Shown one piece after another: positions 27,000 to 34,887 of a stretch of 64,000 nt of DNA. The position numbers and the translations under genes were made by a program. The notes under the pieces were generated by a model. The model searched no databases. It was not told the origin of the DNA and worked only from the letters and a program-made list of their open reading frames with translations. Source of the stretch: Qipengyuania vulgaris (lineage in GTDB: Bacteria > Pseudomonadota > Alphaproteobacteria > Sphingomonadales > Sphingomonadaceae); NCBI GenBank assembly GCA_000756795.1, contig CCSI01000006.1, positions 62,001 to 126,000 on the forward strand, in the 5' to 3' direction. How positions within the stretch are numbered: position 1 is the stretch's first letter; each line of letters begins with the position of its first letter.

Positions 27000-28166
27000 T
27001 CAGTTGCCCTCGCTGCTCTCCGCTTCGCTCTCTGTCTCGGCCGGCTGTTCTTCGGCGCTCGGCGGCGTGAGCACGATCACGCGACCACGCAATTCGCCGC
27101 GACGACGAAGCTTTTCCATCTTCTCGAGGCGCTCGTTGAGCAAGCGCGCAATCGAGGGGGTGATGGTGGAGCCTGCCGGTTTTCCATCCACTTCGATCTG
27201 CTGGTAGATCGGCTCGCGTTCACCGCCCGCGAGGTCGGCGACGCGGTCCTCGTACTGGTTGACGGCTATTTCGGGCTTCCTGTCGATAAGGCCCATCACC
27301 TCTTCGCCTGCGTAAAGGCGAAGGTGGTCGCGCAAATCGTCGCCCATCTGCGGGAAATAGAAGGGTGCAGCCTCGGCGTAGATTTTCGAAACCTGCAGTT
27401 TCTTGCCGTAGCTTTCGACGCCGCGCAGCGAATTGACGAACTCGCGCGCCGAATTTTCAAGCACCTCGTCGACATTGTCGCCGGTGTAGGCGCGGCGCTG
27501 GATCGACGGCCCGCCAATCTCGCCGCGGGTGAAGCCGTAAATCACCTTCGCATCGGACCAGTTGGGATAGACGATGCGCGTGCGAATGTCGCGCGGGCTG
27601 AGCGGAATGCCTGCCACGGTAACCAGCTTGAGGTCGTCCAGCACGACCCGCTCGCCATCCAGCATCATGCGTGAGGGCGATTTGAGCGGATAGTTGCGCG
27701 CGATTGCTTCGATCACGGCGACATTGTGAAGGTTAGTCCAATAGGCGAGCTGCTCGTTACGCGAGAGCGAGGTAATGTCGACTTCGGAGCCGAGGCTCTC
27801 GAGCTCGCGCAAATAGTCGGTCAGCGGCTCGATCGCATCGTCCTTGAGAAAGGAATAGACGACGCGGTTGCCCTCGAGGCGATAACGGGAATCGTGCCCG
27901 TAGAGCTGGCGCGATCCGATGGTCGGCTCGGGACGACCAAGTCCCTCGCGGGTCGAGATCCCCATGCGCAGGACCATGAATTCCAGCGCCTGGTCGAGGA
28001 AGCCGTAATCCATCCGCGATGCGTCGCCCGAAGGACGGGGGGTGAACTGGACAATGGCCGCAGTCTCGCTGCTCGCTGCCGCGTCGTCAGCAGCCTGCGC
28101 AGTAACAGGCTGCGGCATTGCAAGGGCCGCCGCAAGGGCGAGGAGGGGTAGGGTGCGCGTCATCAT
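27000..28166 (-). CDS. exported DUF547 protein
   Basis: The 388-residue product has a signal peptide (MMTRTLPLLALAAALAMP... cleaved after an AQA-like site) and the DUF547 core with RNEQLAYWTNLHNV near residue 140. The C-terminus has a basic helix and then an acidic tail (EEQPAETESEAESSEGN). DUF547 resembles papain-like/transglutaminase folds, but its function is not known. It is convergent with the S9 peptidase gene. Confidence 0.85.
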   Translation of the reverse strand: MMTRTLPLLALAAALAMPQPVTAQAADDAAASSETAAIVQFTPRPSGDASRMDYGFLDQALEFMVLRMGISTREGLGRPEPTIGSRQLYGHDSRYRLEGNRVVYSFLKDDAIEPLTDYLRELESLGSEVDITSLSRNEQLAYWTNLHNVAVIEAIARNYPLKSPSRMMLDGERVVLDDLKLVTVAGIPLSPRDIRTRIVYPNWSDAKVIYGFTRGEIGGPSIQRRAYTGDNVDEVLENSAREFVNSLRGVESYGKKLQVSKIYAEAAPFYFPQMGDDLRDHLRLYAGEEVMGLIDRKPEIAVNQYEDRVADLAGGEREPIYQQIEVDGKPAGSTITPSIARLLNERLEKMEKLRRRGELRGRVIVLTPPSAEEQPAETESEAESSEGN

Positions 28167-28287
28167 CTTGGGAGCCTCTGCGAAGGACCTGGCGGGAAAT
28201 CGAGGCCGCTATACAGCGGCCTACATGAATTTGCCATGTGTCCCGACGGGCGATGGCTGTAGTTCGTCGACGCTATGCGAATGCGCA

Positions 28288-28325
28288 AAAGAAAAACGGG
28301 GCCCGCGCCCTGGCGCTGCCCCGTT
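28288..28325 (-). terminator. intrinsic terminator of infC
   Basis: On the minus strand AACGGGGC (28318-28325) and GCCCCGTT (28295-28302) flank a GC-rich inner stem and are followed by TTTCTTTT. The hairpin starts 26 bases after the infC stop. Confidence 0.85.
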
Positions 28326-28350
28326 CTTATTTCGTCATGGCTCGAAGCGA

Positions 28351-28893
28351 TTACTTCGGCGCGAGCACCATCACCATCTGGCGGCCTTCGAGGCGCGGGA
28401 AGCTTTCGACCTTGGCGATTTCTTCGACATCGTCGCGCACGCGGTTCAAGAGGTCCATGCCCAGTTGCTGGTGCGCCATTTCGCGGCCACGGAAGCGTAG
28501 CGTGCACTTCACCTTGTCGCCGTTTTCGATGAACTTGTTCACGTTACGCATTTTCACGTCGTAATCGTGATCGTCGATGTTCGGGCGCATCTTGACCTCT
28601 TTGATGTCCTGGGTCTTCTGCGTCTTGCGCGCGAGGTTCGCCTTCTTCTGCGCCTCGTAGCGATATTTGCCGACATCGAGGAACTTGCACACCGGCGGGT
28701 CGGCATTGGGGGACACTTCGACGAGGTTGAGGCCCAGTTCGTTGGCCTGCTCGGTCGCTTCGCGGGTGTACATCACCCCCAGGTTTTCGCCTTCGTGATC
28801 GATCACGCGGACCTTGGGGACATTGATCATGTTATCGTAGCGCGGGCCGCTTTTCACGGGCATTTGCATGCTGCGCCGGGGTGGACGGGCTAT
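28351..28893 (-). CDS. infC: translation initiation factor IF-3, probable ATA start
   Basis: IF-3 binds the 30S subunit and checks start-codon pairing. The protein has the N-domain ([18 protein letters not shown]) and C-domain ([16 protein letters not shown] ... MVLAPK). The ATG at 28869 has no ribosome site, while AAGGAGAT sits six bases before an in-frame ATA at 28893, giving eight more residues (I/M-ARPPRRS) and 180 in total. A non-standard start is well known for infC in E. coli (ATT), where IF-3 represses its own synthesis through it. A terminator follows. Confidence 0.9.
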   Translation of the reverse strand: MARPPRRSMQMPVKSGPRYDNMINVPKVRVIDHEGENLGVMYTREATEQANELGLNLVEVSPNADPPVCKFLDVGKYRYEAQKKANLARKTQKTQDIKEVKMRPNIDDHDYDVKMRNVNKFIENGDKVKCTLRFRGREMAHQQLGMDLLNRVRDDVEEIAKVESFPRLEGRQMVMVLAPK

Positions 28894-29235
28894 GGGGCTA
28901 TCTCCTTTTGGTGCCTCTTAAGAATGCGCCCCATGTAGGCGCTGTTCCGCAGATTCGGAAGGGGTATTGCTGATTTAGTGCACTCGGTGTGGTATTGTGG
29001 TTTTTGTTTTTCGCTCACACATCCGTGCGAGCGTCCTCGCTAGACGTGCAGCAAGCTGCACCCGCTGCGGGCGGGCGGTCGCCCTTGCGGGCTGCTGGTC
29101 GCAGCCCGGATCAGTGCTTTCAAGATCAACCTGTTCTTGGCCGCGGCAGCCAAAGGCCGACTGGCCGTCGCGCCGAATGGCGCGGAAGCCTAAGGCCGCG
29201 GACGCGGCCGCCGGCGCTTGAGGCTAAACAAAAAA
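28894..29235. other. GC-rich intergenic stretch with stacked small palindromes
   Basis: This 342-bp gap between infC and the phosphoesterase gene starts T-rich (28990-29015) and then becomes GC-rich with a chain of short inverted repeats (GTGCAGCAAGCTGCAC at 29046-29061, CCCGCTGCGGG, GCCCTTGCGGGC, GCTGGTCGCAGC, CGCGGACGCG). No open frame in it looks coding. It could be a REP-like extragenic repeat or a structured RNA region; I cannot tell which. Confidence 0.45.
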
Positions 29236-29937
29236 CTACGCAGCTCGCCAAAGCTCGAAACGCGCGAGTTGCCCCTTGGCAGGCACTATGGCGTCGATCC
29301 TATCGGCGGGCTGCAGTGCCTTGAGGATGGCCGGGTCGGCGGCGTTCATTCCCCCGGTGTAGGCTCCGAAAGCTGGCAGGATCATGCGTCCCGAGGGCTT
29401 GCCGTCCGCGCCTTCATTGGCGCTCACCACGGCGCAGGGGCGGCGGATCATGCGCTGGCGGACTTTCACCTGCAGGCGCGGGTGGTAGTGGCCGGACAAC
29501 TCGGGCCGGGTCTCACCCTTCTTGGCGCGGTGGCGCAGGATGGTGCCGTTGAGTTCTATTTCCTCGACCAGCGTGCCGCCGCAACGGGCCTCCATGTCGG
29601 GGTCGTGGTTGCCGGTAATCCAGACCCAGTCGACAGCCTTGGTCAGCGCCTCCAGCATGCCGCAGGCGTGCGGTTCGAGCCGGGTAGAGCCATCCGAATC
29701 GTGGAAATTGTCGCCCAGCGTGATGACCCGCCGTGCGCCGGTTTCACGAATGGCGAGCGCCACACGCTCCAGCGTCTCGCGGCTGTCGTAGGGCGGTATC
29801 ATCTGCCCGTGACCGGCGAAAAAGCTCCCTTTCTCCAGGTGCAGGTCGGCGACTAGCAGCGCGGACTCGCGCGGCCAGTAGAGCGCGCGGCCCTCAGTCA
29901 GGACGAACTCCTGGTCTGCGAACGAAAGGGGAACCAT
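29236..29937 (-). CDS. PdeM-type metallophosphoesterase
   Basis: The product of 233 residues from ATG at 29937 begins MVPLSFADQEFVLT and has the calcineurin-like metal motifs ADLHLEKG, LGDNFHD, ITGNHD and SGHYHPR in order. This matches the ligase-associated DNA damage response endonuclease PdeM, which in other bacteria occurs with a ligase, helicase and exonuclease; these partners are not in the window. The frame is open upstream to 30792 but only as a shadow of hemF. The ribosome site is weak for both candidate starts, 29937 and 30000. Confidence 0.85.
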   Translation of the reverse strand: MVPLSFADQEFVLTEGRALYWPRESALLVADLHLEKGSFFAGHGQMIPPYDSRETLERVALAIRETGARRVITLGDNFHDSDGSTRLEPHACGMLEALTKAVDWVWITGNHDPDMEARCGGTLVEEIELNGTILRHRAKKGETRPELSGHYHPRLQVKVRQRMIRRPCAVVSANEGADGKPSGRMILPAFGAYTGGMNAADPAILKALQPADRIDAIVPAKGQLARFELWRAA

Positions 29938-30063
29938 GGGGCTGCTATTGCCGCCTGCGCGCAGCGATGGCAAGGCCGCTTGCGACGAATTGACCTGCAT
30001 CAATGCGATGCACGCCGCGATGGGCTTTCGCGCGCCACGCAGCACACACTGACAAGAGATACC

Positions 30064-30921
30064 ATGACCGACTGGACCCAGCAGACCGAAACCGCCCGCA
30101 ACTGGTTCGAAACCCTTCGGGACCGCATCTGCGCCGAGTTCGAGAGCATCGAGCGCGAGGCGGGCAGCGATGCCGTCTTTCAGTACGATAGCTGGGAGCG
30201 CGAGGAAGAGGGCAATGAAGACCCGGGCGGCGGCACTCGGGGCCTGATGAAGGGCAAGGTATTCGAGAAGGTCGGCGTCAATGTCTCGACCGTGCGCGGC
30301 AATTTCGCGCCCGAATTCGCCGCCTCCATTAATGGCGCTTCGCCCGAGAACCCCGGCTTCACCGCGACCGGCATCAGCCTGGTTGCGCATATGGCGAACC
30401 CGCATGTGCCCGCGGTCCACATGAACACGCGTTTCCTCACCACCCAGGCGGCATGGTTCGGAGGCGGGGCGGACCTCAATCCGCCGCTCCCCTATGAGGA
30501 AGATACAGAAGACTTCCATGCCCGCTTCCGCGCTGCCTGCGCGGCGCACAATCCGACCTATTACGACCGCTTCAAGAAGTGGGCGGATGACTATTTCTAC
30601 ATCCCCCACCGCGGCGTGCATCGCGGGGTGGGAGGCATCTTCTACGACCACCTCGAGTGCGAGGACGAGGCAGGTTTCGAGCGCAACCTCGCCTTCACCA
30701 AGGATATTGGCGAAGCCTTCCTCGACATCTTCCCCAAGCTGGTCCGCCGCCGGATGGAGAGCGAATTCACGCCGCAAGACAAACAGCAGCAACTCGAATG
30801 GCGCGGGCGCTATGCCGAGTTCAACCTCGTCTACGACCGCGGCACCTTGTTCGGCCTCAAGACCGGCGGCAATATCGACGCTATCCTCATGAGCCTGCCG
30901 CCCGAGGCGACGTGGTCATAG
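30064..30921 (+). CDS. hemF: oxygen-dependent coproporphyrinogen III oxidase
   Basis: HemF decarboxylates coproporphyrinogen III to protoporphyrinogen IX with O2. The protein has 285 residues from ATG at 30064 and carries the conserved segments FGGGADLNPPLPYEEDTEDF, KKWADDYFYIPHRG and GGIFYDHL, and ends with FNLVYDRGTLFGLKTGGNID. Length is somewhat short but normal for alphaproteobacteria. The stop abuts the ATG of the next gene without spacing. Confidence 0.96.
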   Translation: MTDWTQQTETARNWFETLRDRICAEFESIEREAGSDAVFQYDSWEREEEGNEDPGGGTRGLMKGKVFEKVGVNVSTVRGNFAPEFAASINGASPENPGFTATGISLVAHMANPHVPAVHMNTRFLTTQAAWFGGGADLNPPLPYEEDTEDFHARFRAACAAHNPTYYDRFKKWADDYFYIPHRGVHRGVGGIFYDHLECEDEAGFERNLAFTKDIGEAFLDIFPKLVRRRMESEFTPQDKQQQLEWRGRYAEFNLVYDRGTLFGLKTGGNIDAILMSLPPEATWS

Positions 30922-31842
30922 ATGCACGAGCAACATCGGAGGCAACGGTCAAAACGGCATCATTACATCCCGCAGTTTTGGATCAGTCGCTGGGGTGATG
31001 AAGAAGGCTGCGTAAAGCGTTATCGCAAGTTTAGGGCGAAGGTGGATGTAATGGCCAAGCCACCCAAGTCAGTCGGCTATTTCGACTATCTTTATGATCT
31101 CCCGGAAGGGATGAGGCAGGACACCAGCCTTGAGGAACTTTTCTTCAAGCCGTTGGATGACCGCGCTTCGAAGGTCTTCAACACTCTACGCGAAGACCCT
31201 CAGCCTAATCTCTCTGGCGAAGAGACTGCAACTCTCGCTATCTTTATTCTTTCCTTACTTCATCGAGGGCGGGAAAGCCTCGCCGCGGCTAAGATTGCTT
31301 CGGCCGCGCATTTCGAGCGAGTTCGCGAAGAGGTAGGGGCACGATATGAAGAACTGAGAACTGAAGGTGACCCGCCGACCTTTCAAGAATTTCAGGAATC
31401 TGAGCCAGACAATGCGGCGGATCAAGCCTTCTATCGCTCGTTCGCAAGGCTAATGGCAAATGAGAAGCTCATCGATTTCATGGCCAACATGCATTGGCGC
31501 AAAGTGACGCGAGATTCTTCAACTCCGGCATTGCTCCTTTCCGATGATCCGCTTTTGCGTACAGATGGTTTCAAAAGGCGAGAGGGGCATTTCGGCTTTC
31601 CTTTGTCACCCGACAGTATGATGCTTGCCTTCTATGACGGAAACTATGCCGCTGAGGTGATGGAGAGGAGCGTGAAGTACCTCTTTGGATCGATGAACAG
31701 GCAGACGGTGGGAGCCGCACGACATTTCGTCGTGGCAAAAGACGAATCCCAAACCCGTTTCATCCAGAACAGGTTTGGAATTGCGCTTAGGTCACCTTTC
31801 GGAGAGCAAATGCTAAGCCGCGTTGCGCCGACCGGGGCGTAA
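30922..31842 (+). CDS. DUF4238 protein
   Basis: The 306-residue protein begins with the family motif KRHHYIPQFWISRW, followed by a mostly helical body and a central SDDPLLR element. DUF4238 has no settled function; members are patchy in occurrence and sometimes lie in defence or mobile contexts. The gene begins directly after the hemF stop, but its base composition is clearly more A/T than hemF and GH16 on either side, with codons such as TTA, AGA and ATA used freely. That points to transfer into a core operon site. Confidence 0.85.
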   Translation: MHEQHRRQRSKRHHYIPQFWISRWGDEEGCVKRYRKFRAKVDVMAKPPKSVGYFDYLYDLPEGMRQDTSLEELFFKPLDDRASKVFNTLREDPQPNLSGEETATLAIFILSLLHRGRESLAAAKIASAAHFERVREEVGARYEELRTEGDPPTFQEFQESEPDNAADQAFYRSFARLMANEKLIDFMANMHWRKVTRDSSTPALLLSDDPLLRTDGFKRREGHFGFPLSPDSMMLAFYDGNYAAEVMERSVKYLFGSMNRQTVGAARHFVVAKDESQTRFIQNRFGIALRSPFGEQMLSRVAPTGA

Positions 31843-32739
31843 TCACTCTTCCGGCGCGTAGACCCGGACCCAGTCGACCAGCATCGCGACCTTGCCGGTT
31901 TTTACCGCTTCGACGGTTTCAGCGGGGATGCCATTATAGGGTTCCTCGATGCGGTTCGTCTTGAACGGATAGGCGCCGCCCATGGCGAAGTTGAGGATGA
32001 GGTATTTCTCGTTGTCGAAGCGCCACTTGCCGTAGTTCTCGACCATCGGCCTGGTCACGCGATAGTGGACATGGCCGTCGATGAGGAAGTCGATCTGGCT
32101 GTCGGTCCATTCGACCGCATAAGTGTGCCACTGGGTGACATCGACGCCCTCTGGGAAGAAGAACTTGTTCACCAGCGGGGTCTCGCCCGAATAGCCGGGG
32201 CCGTGCAGCGCCACGCCGATCCAGTCCTTCTCGCCGACATATTCCATGATGTCGATTTCGCCCGTGCCCGGCCACTTGTCGTTGCCGAGCAGCCAGAAGG
32301 CGGGCCACACGCCGACATTGTCGGGCATCTTGATGCGCGCTTCGGCGCGGCCGTGCATGAAGTCGAACTTGCCCGCGCTTTCGATGCGGCCCGACACGAA
32401 GGGCGCGTTGCGGTCCTTGTTGGGGTCGATGCCGGGCTTGAACACCGGGCGAAGCATCAGCACGCCGCCATCGGCACCTTCGATACCGTCGATGAAATTG
32501 ATGACCGCCGGGTCGTCGACATACATCTGCTGTTCGTTGTTGACCCAGAAATCGGGGCCGATGACGCGCCATTTCTCGCGGTCGAGTTCGCTCGCGTTGA
32601 ATTCGTCGGCGAAGAGCAGCGTCCGGTTGGGCGCGATTTCCTCGGCCAACGCATCGCCCGCATCCTCAACCTGGGCAGCAAGGCTGGTGCCGGTGAGGGC
32701 AAGTGCGGCGGCTAGAGCGAAACTCGGGGTGCGGAACAT
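31843..32739 (-). CDS. secreted GH16 family glycoside hydrolase
   Basis: The 298-residue product from ATG at 32739 has a signal peptide (FALAAALALTGTSLAAQ) and a GH16 beta-jelly-roll. The active-site motif GEIDIMEYVG contains the catalytic Glu/Asp/Glu set. GH16 enzymes cut beta-1,3/1,4-glucans, agar, carrageenan or porphyran; laminarinase-like use is plausible for a marine sphingomonad but not certain. It is convergent with the DUF4238 gene. Confidence 0.93.
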   Translation of the reverse strand: MFRTPSFALAAALALTGTSLAAQVEDAGDALAEEIAPNRTLLFADEFNASELDREKWRVIGPDFWVNNEQQMYVDDPAVINFIDGIEGADGGVLMLRPVFKPGIDPNKDRNAPFVSGRIESAGKFDFMHGRAEARIKMPDNVGVWPAFWLLGNDKWPGTGEIDIMEYVGEKDWIGVALHGPGYSGETPLVNKFFFPEGVDVTQWHTYAVEWTDSQIDFLIDGHVHYRVTRPMVENYGKWRFDNEKYLILNFAMGGAYPFKTNRIEEPYNGIPAETVEAVKTGKVAMLVDWVRVYAPEE

Positions 32740-32923
32740 GGGCGGCCTCTCCAGTTGTTGTGAACGTTCCCATGGCTGATTTTGCACGCAAAAGCGAGTC
32801 GCTGGGTACGATTTCACACGCCATACTGGATTAGCGCGCCCTTATGGTCGATAGGCGGCCCCAGCAATTCACGAGGGGGCCGGTTTCGCCCGGCAGACCC
32901 GCAACCTGACCGGAGAGACATCC

Positions 32924-34825
32924 ATGCGCCGCATCACCGCCAGCCTCGCGCTCCTGCTCGCCACTGCCGCCTGCACCAATGCGGTAAGCGAGCCGCTCCT
33001 TTCGACTGCAACTCCCGAGCCGATGGTCTCGCCCATCCTCACCGGCCCCGAAGCGCTCGACACGCTGACCTGGGCCGAGCCGCAGAAGGCGCGCGTGACG
33101 CATGTGGCGCTCGACCTCGACCTCGATTTCGATGCCAAGCGGGTGGGCGGCAGCGCGGTGCTAGACCTGCTCGTGGCGGAAGGAGAGGACAGCATCGTTC
33201 TCGACACCAACGGTCTCGAAGTTACTCGTGTCACCGACACTGCGGGCCGCGAACTGGACTGGGCGCTCGAAGAACTGGAAGAGGCCGGCGCGAAGGGTTC
33301 GCCGCTCACCGTCATCCTGGGCGGCGCGCGCAGCATCCGTATCGACTACCGCGCCCCGCAGGATGCGACCGCGCTGCAATGGCTCAGCCCCGAACAGACC
33401 GCGGGCGGCGTGCATCCCTTCCTCTTCAGCCAGGGACAGGCCATCCTCAACCGGACGTGGATCCCGACGCAGGACAGCCCCGGCATCCGCCAGACATGGG
33501 AGGCGCGCATCACTGCGCCCAAGCCGCTCGACGTGGTAATGAGCGGCGTGGCGCAGGGCGAGCCTGAGGACCTCGGCAACGGCCGCCGCGCCTTCCGCTT
33601 CGTGATGGACAAGCCCGTCCCGCCCTATCTCATCGCGATTGCCGCGGGCGATATCGACTTCCGCGCCATCGGCCCGCGCACCGGCGTCTGGGCCGAGCCC
33701 TCGGTCCTCCCGCGCGCCTATGCCGAAGTCGCTGACACCGAGGAAATGGTGGTCGCCGCCGAAGAGCTTTACGGCGAATACCGCTGGGGCCGCTACGACA
33801 TGATCGTCCTGCCGCCGGCCTTCCCTTACGGCGGCATGGAAAACCCGGTGATGACCTTCCTCACCCCGACCTTCATCGCGGGCGACCGCTCGAACAACGG
33901 CCTCGTCGCGCATGAACTGGCGCATAGCTGGTCGGGCAACCTCGTCACCAATGCGGTGTGGGGCGACAGCTGGCTCAACGAAGGCGTGACAACCTATTTC
34001 GAAAACCGCATCGTCGAGGCGGTCTACGGCAAGGCGCGCGCCGAGCAGGAAGCTGCGCTGATGTATGCCAATATCCTCGAAACGCTGGGCGAGGTGGGCG
34101 ATGATGCGCCCGGCACGGCGCTGAGCACCGATGGCGGCTACGAACTCGGCAGCGCGATTGCCTATGACAAGGGCGCCTTCTTCCTGCGCACGGTCGAGCG
34201 TATCGTGGGCCGCGAGCGTTTCGATGCGTGGCTCCAGCAGTGGTTCGATAACCACGCCTTCCAGCCCGCGACGAGCGAACTGTTCTACGACGACATGATG
34301 GCAAACCTCGTCGCCTCGGATGCCGAGGCCGAGCGCCTGATGTTGCGCGAATGGATTTTCGAGCCTGGCCTTCCCGGCAATGTCGCCAAGCCCGACCCGG
34401 CAGCCTTCGCCGCAGTGGATGCTGCTGTGACGGCTTATGGTGGAGGTTCGACCATCCCTGCCGCATGGAGCGGCTGGACGGCAGCGGAGCAAATCCGCTT
34501 CCTCGACAACCTGCCCGCCGAGTTGACCCACGAGCAGCTGGCTGCGCTCGACACTGCGCTCGGCCTCTCGTCCACGGGCAACAATGAAATCCTGTTCCTC
34601 TGGCTCGAGATGGCGCTGGAGAACCGTTACGAACCCGCCGTGCCGCAGGCCGAGGCCTTTCTCGCCCGCGTGGGCCGCGCCAAGTTCGTGCGCCCGCTCT
34701 TCGCCGTGCTCTGGGACGAGGGCGACTGGGGCCGCCCGATCGCCAGCCGCATCTACGCCGAGACGCGCGACAGCTACCACTCGGTCACGCGCGGCGGCGT
34801 GGAGCGGGTGATGTCGGCTCAGTGA
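32924..34825 (+). CDS. M1 family zinc aminopeptidase, lipoprotein
   Basis: This 633-residue protein has a lipoprotein signal (ATAAC lipobox), the M1 N-terminal domain, the substrate motif GGMENP, and the zinc site HELAHSW followed by NEGVTTYFE 19 residues later. The C-terminal third resembles the helical domain of the leukotriene A4 hydrolase branch. CGGAGAG lies before the ATG. It should trim peptides in the periplasm or at the cell surface. A second exported peptidase gene lies about 6 kb away (S9). Confidence 0.93.
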   Translation: MRRITASLALLLATAACTNAVSEPLLSTATPEPMVSPILTGPEALDTLTWAEPQKARVTHVALDLDLDFDAKRVGGSAVLDLLVAEGEDSIVLDTNGLEVTRVTDTAGRELDWALEELEEAGAKGSPLTVILGGARSIRIDYRAPQDATALQWLSPEQTAGGVHPFLFSQGQAILNRTWIPTQDSPGIRQTWEARITAPKPLDVVMSGVAQGEPEDLGNGRRAFRFVMDKPVPPYLIAIAAGDIDFRAIGPRTGVWAEPSVLPRAYAEVADTEEMVVAAEELYGEYRWGRYDMIVLPPAFPYGGMENPVMTFLTPTFIAGDRSNNGLVAHELAHSWSGNLVTNAVWGDSWLNEGVTTYFENRIVEAVYGKARAEQEAALMYANILETLGEVGDDAPGTALSTDGGYELGSAIAYDKGAFFLRTVERIVGRERFDAWLQQWFDNHAFQPATSELFYDDMMANLVASDAEAERLMLREWIFEPGLPGNVAKPDPAAFAAVDAAVTAYGGGSTIPAAWSGWTAAEQIRFLDNLPAELTHEQLAALDTALGLSSTGNNEILFLWLEMALENRYEPAVPQAEAFLARVGRAKFVRPLFAVLWDEGDWGRPIASRIYAETRDSYHSVTRGGVERVMSAQ

Positions 34826-34887
34826 TTGCGCGATCAAGGTTTTTTGCGTTGCAATAAGAGGGGGTTTGCCTCCATCGTAGAGCTACG

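Noticed and set aside
29236-30792. 518-codon reading of the phosphoesterase frame
   Set aside because: The N-terminal half is antisense to hemF; only the part from 29937 shows the phosphoesterase motifs.
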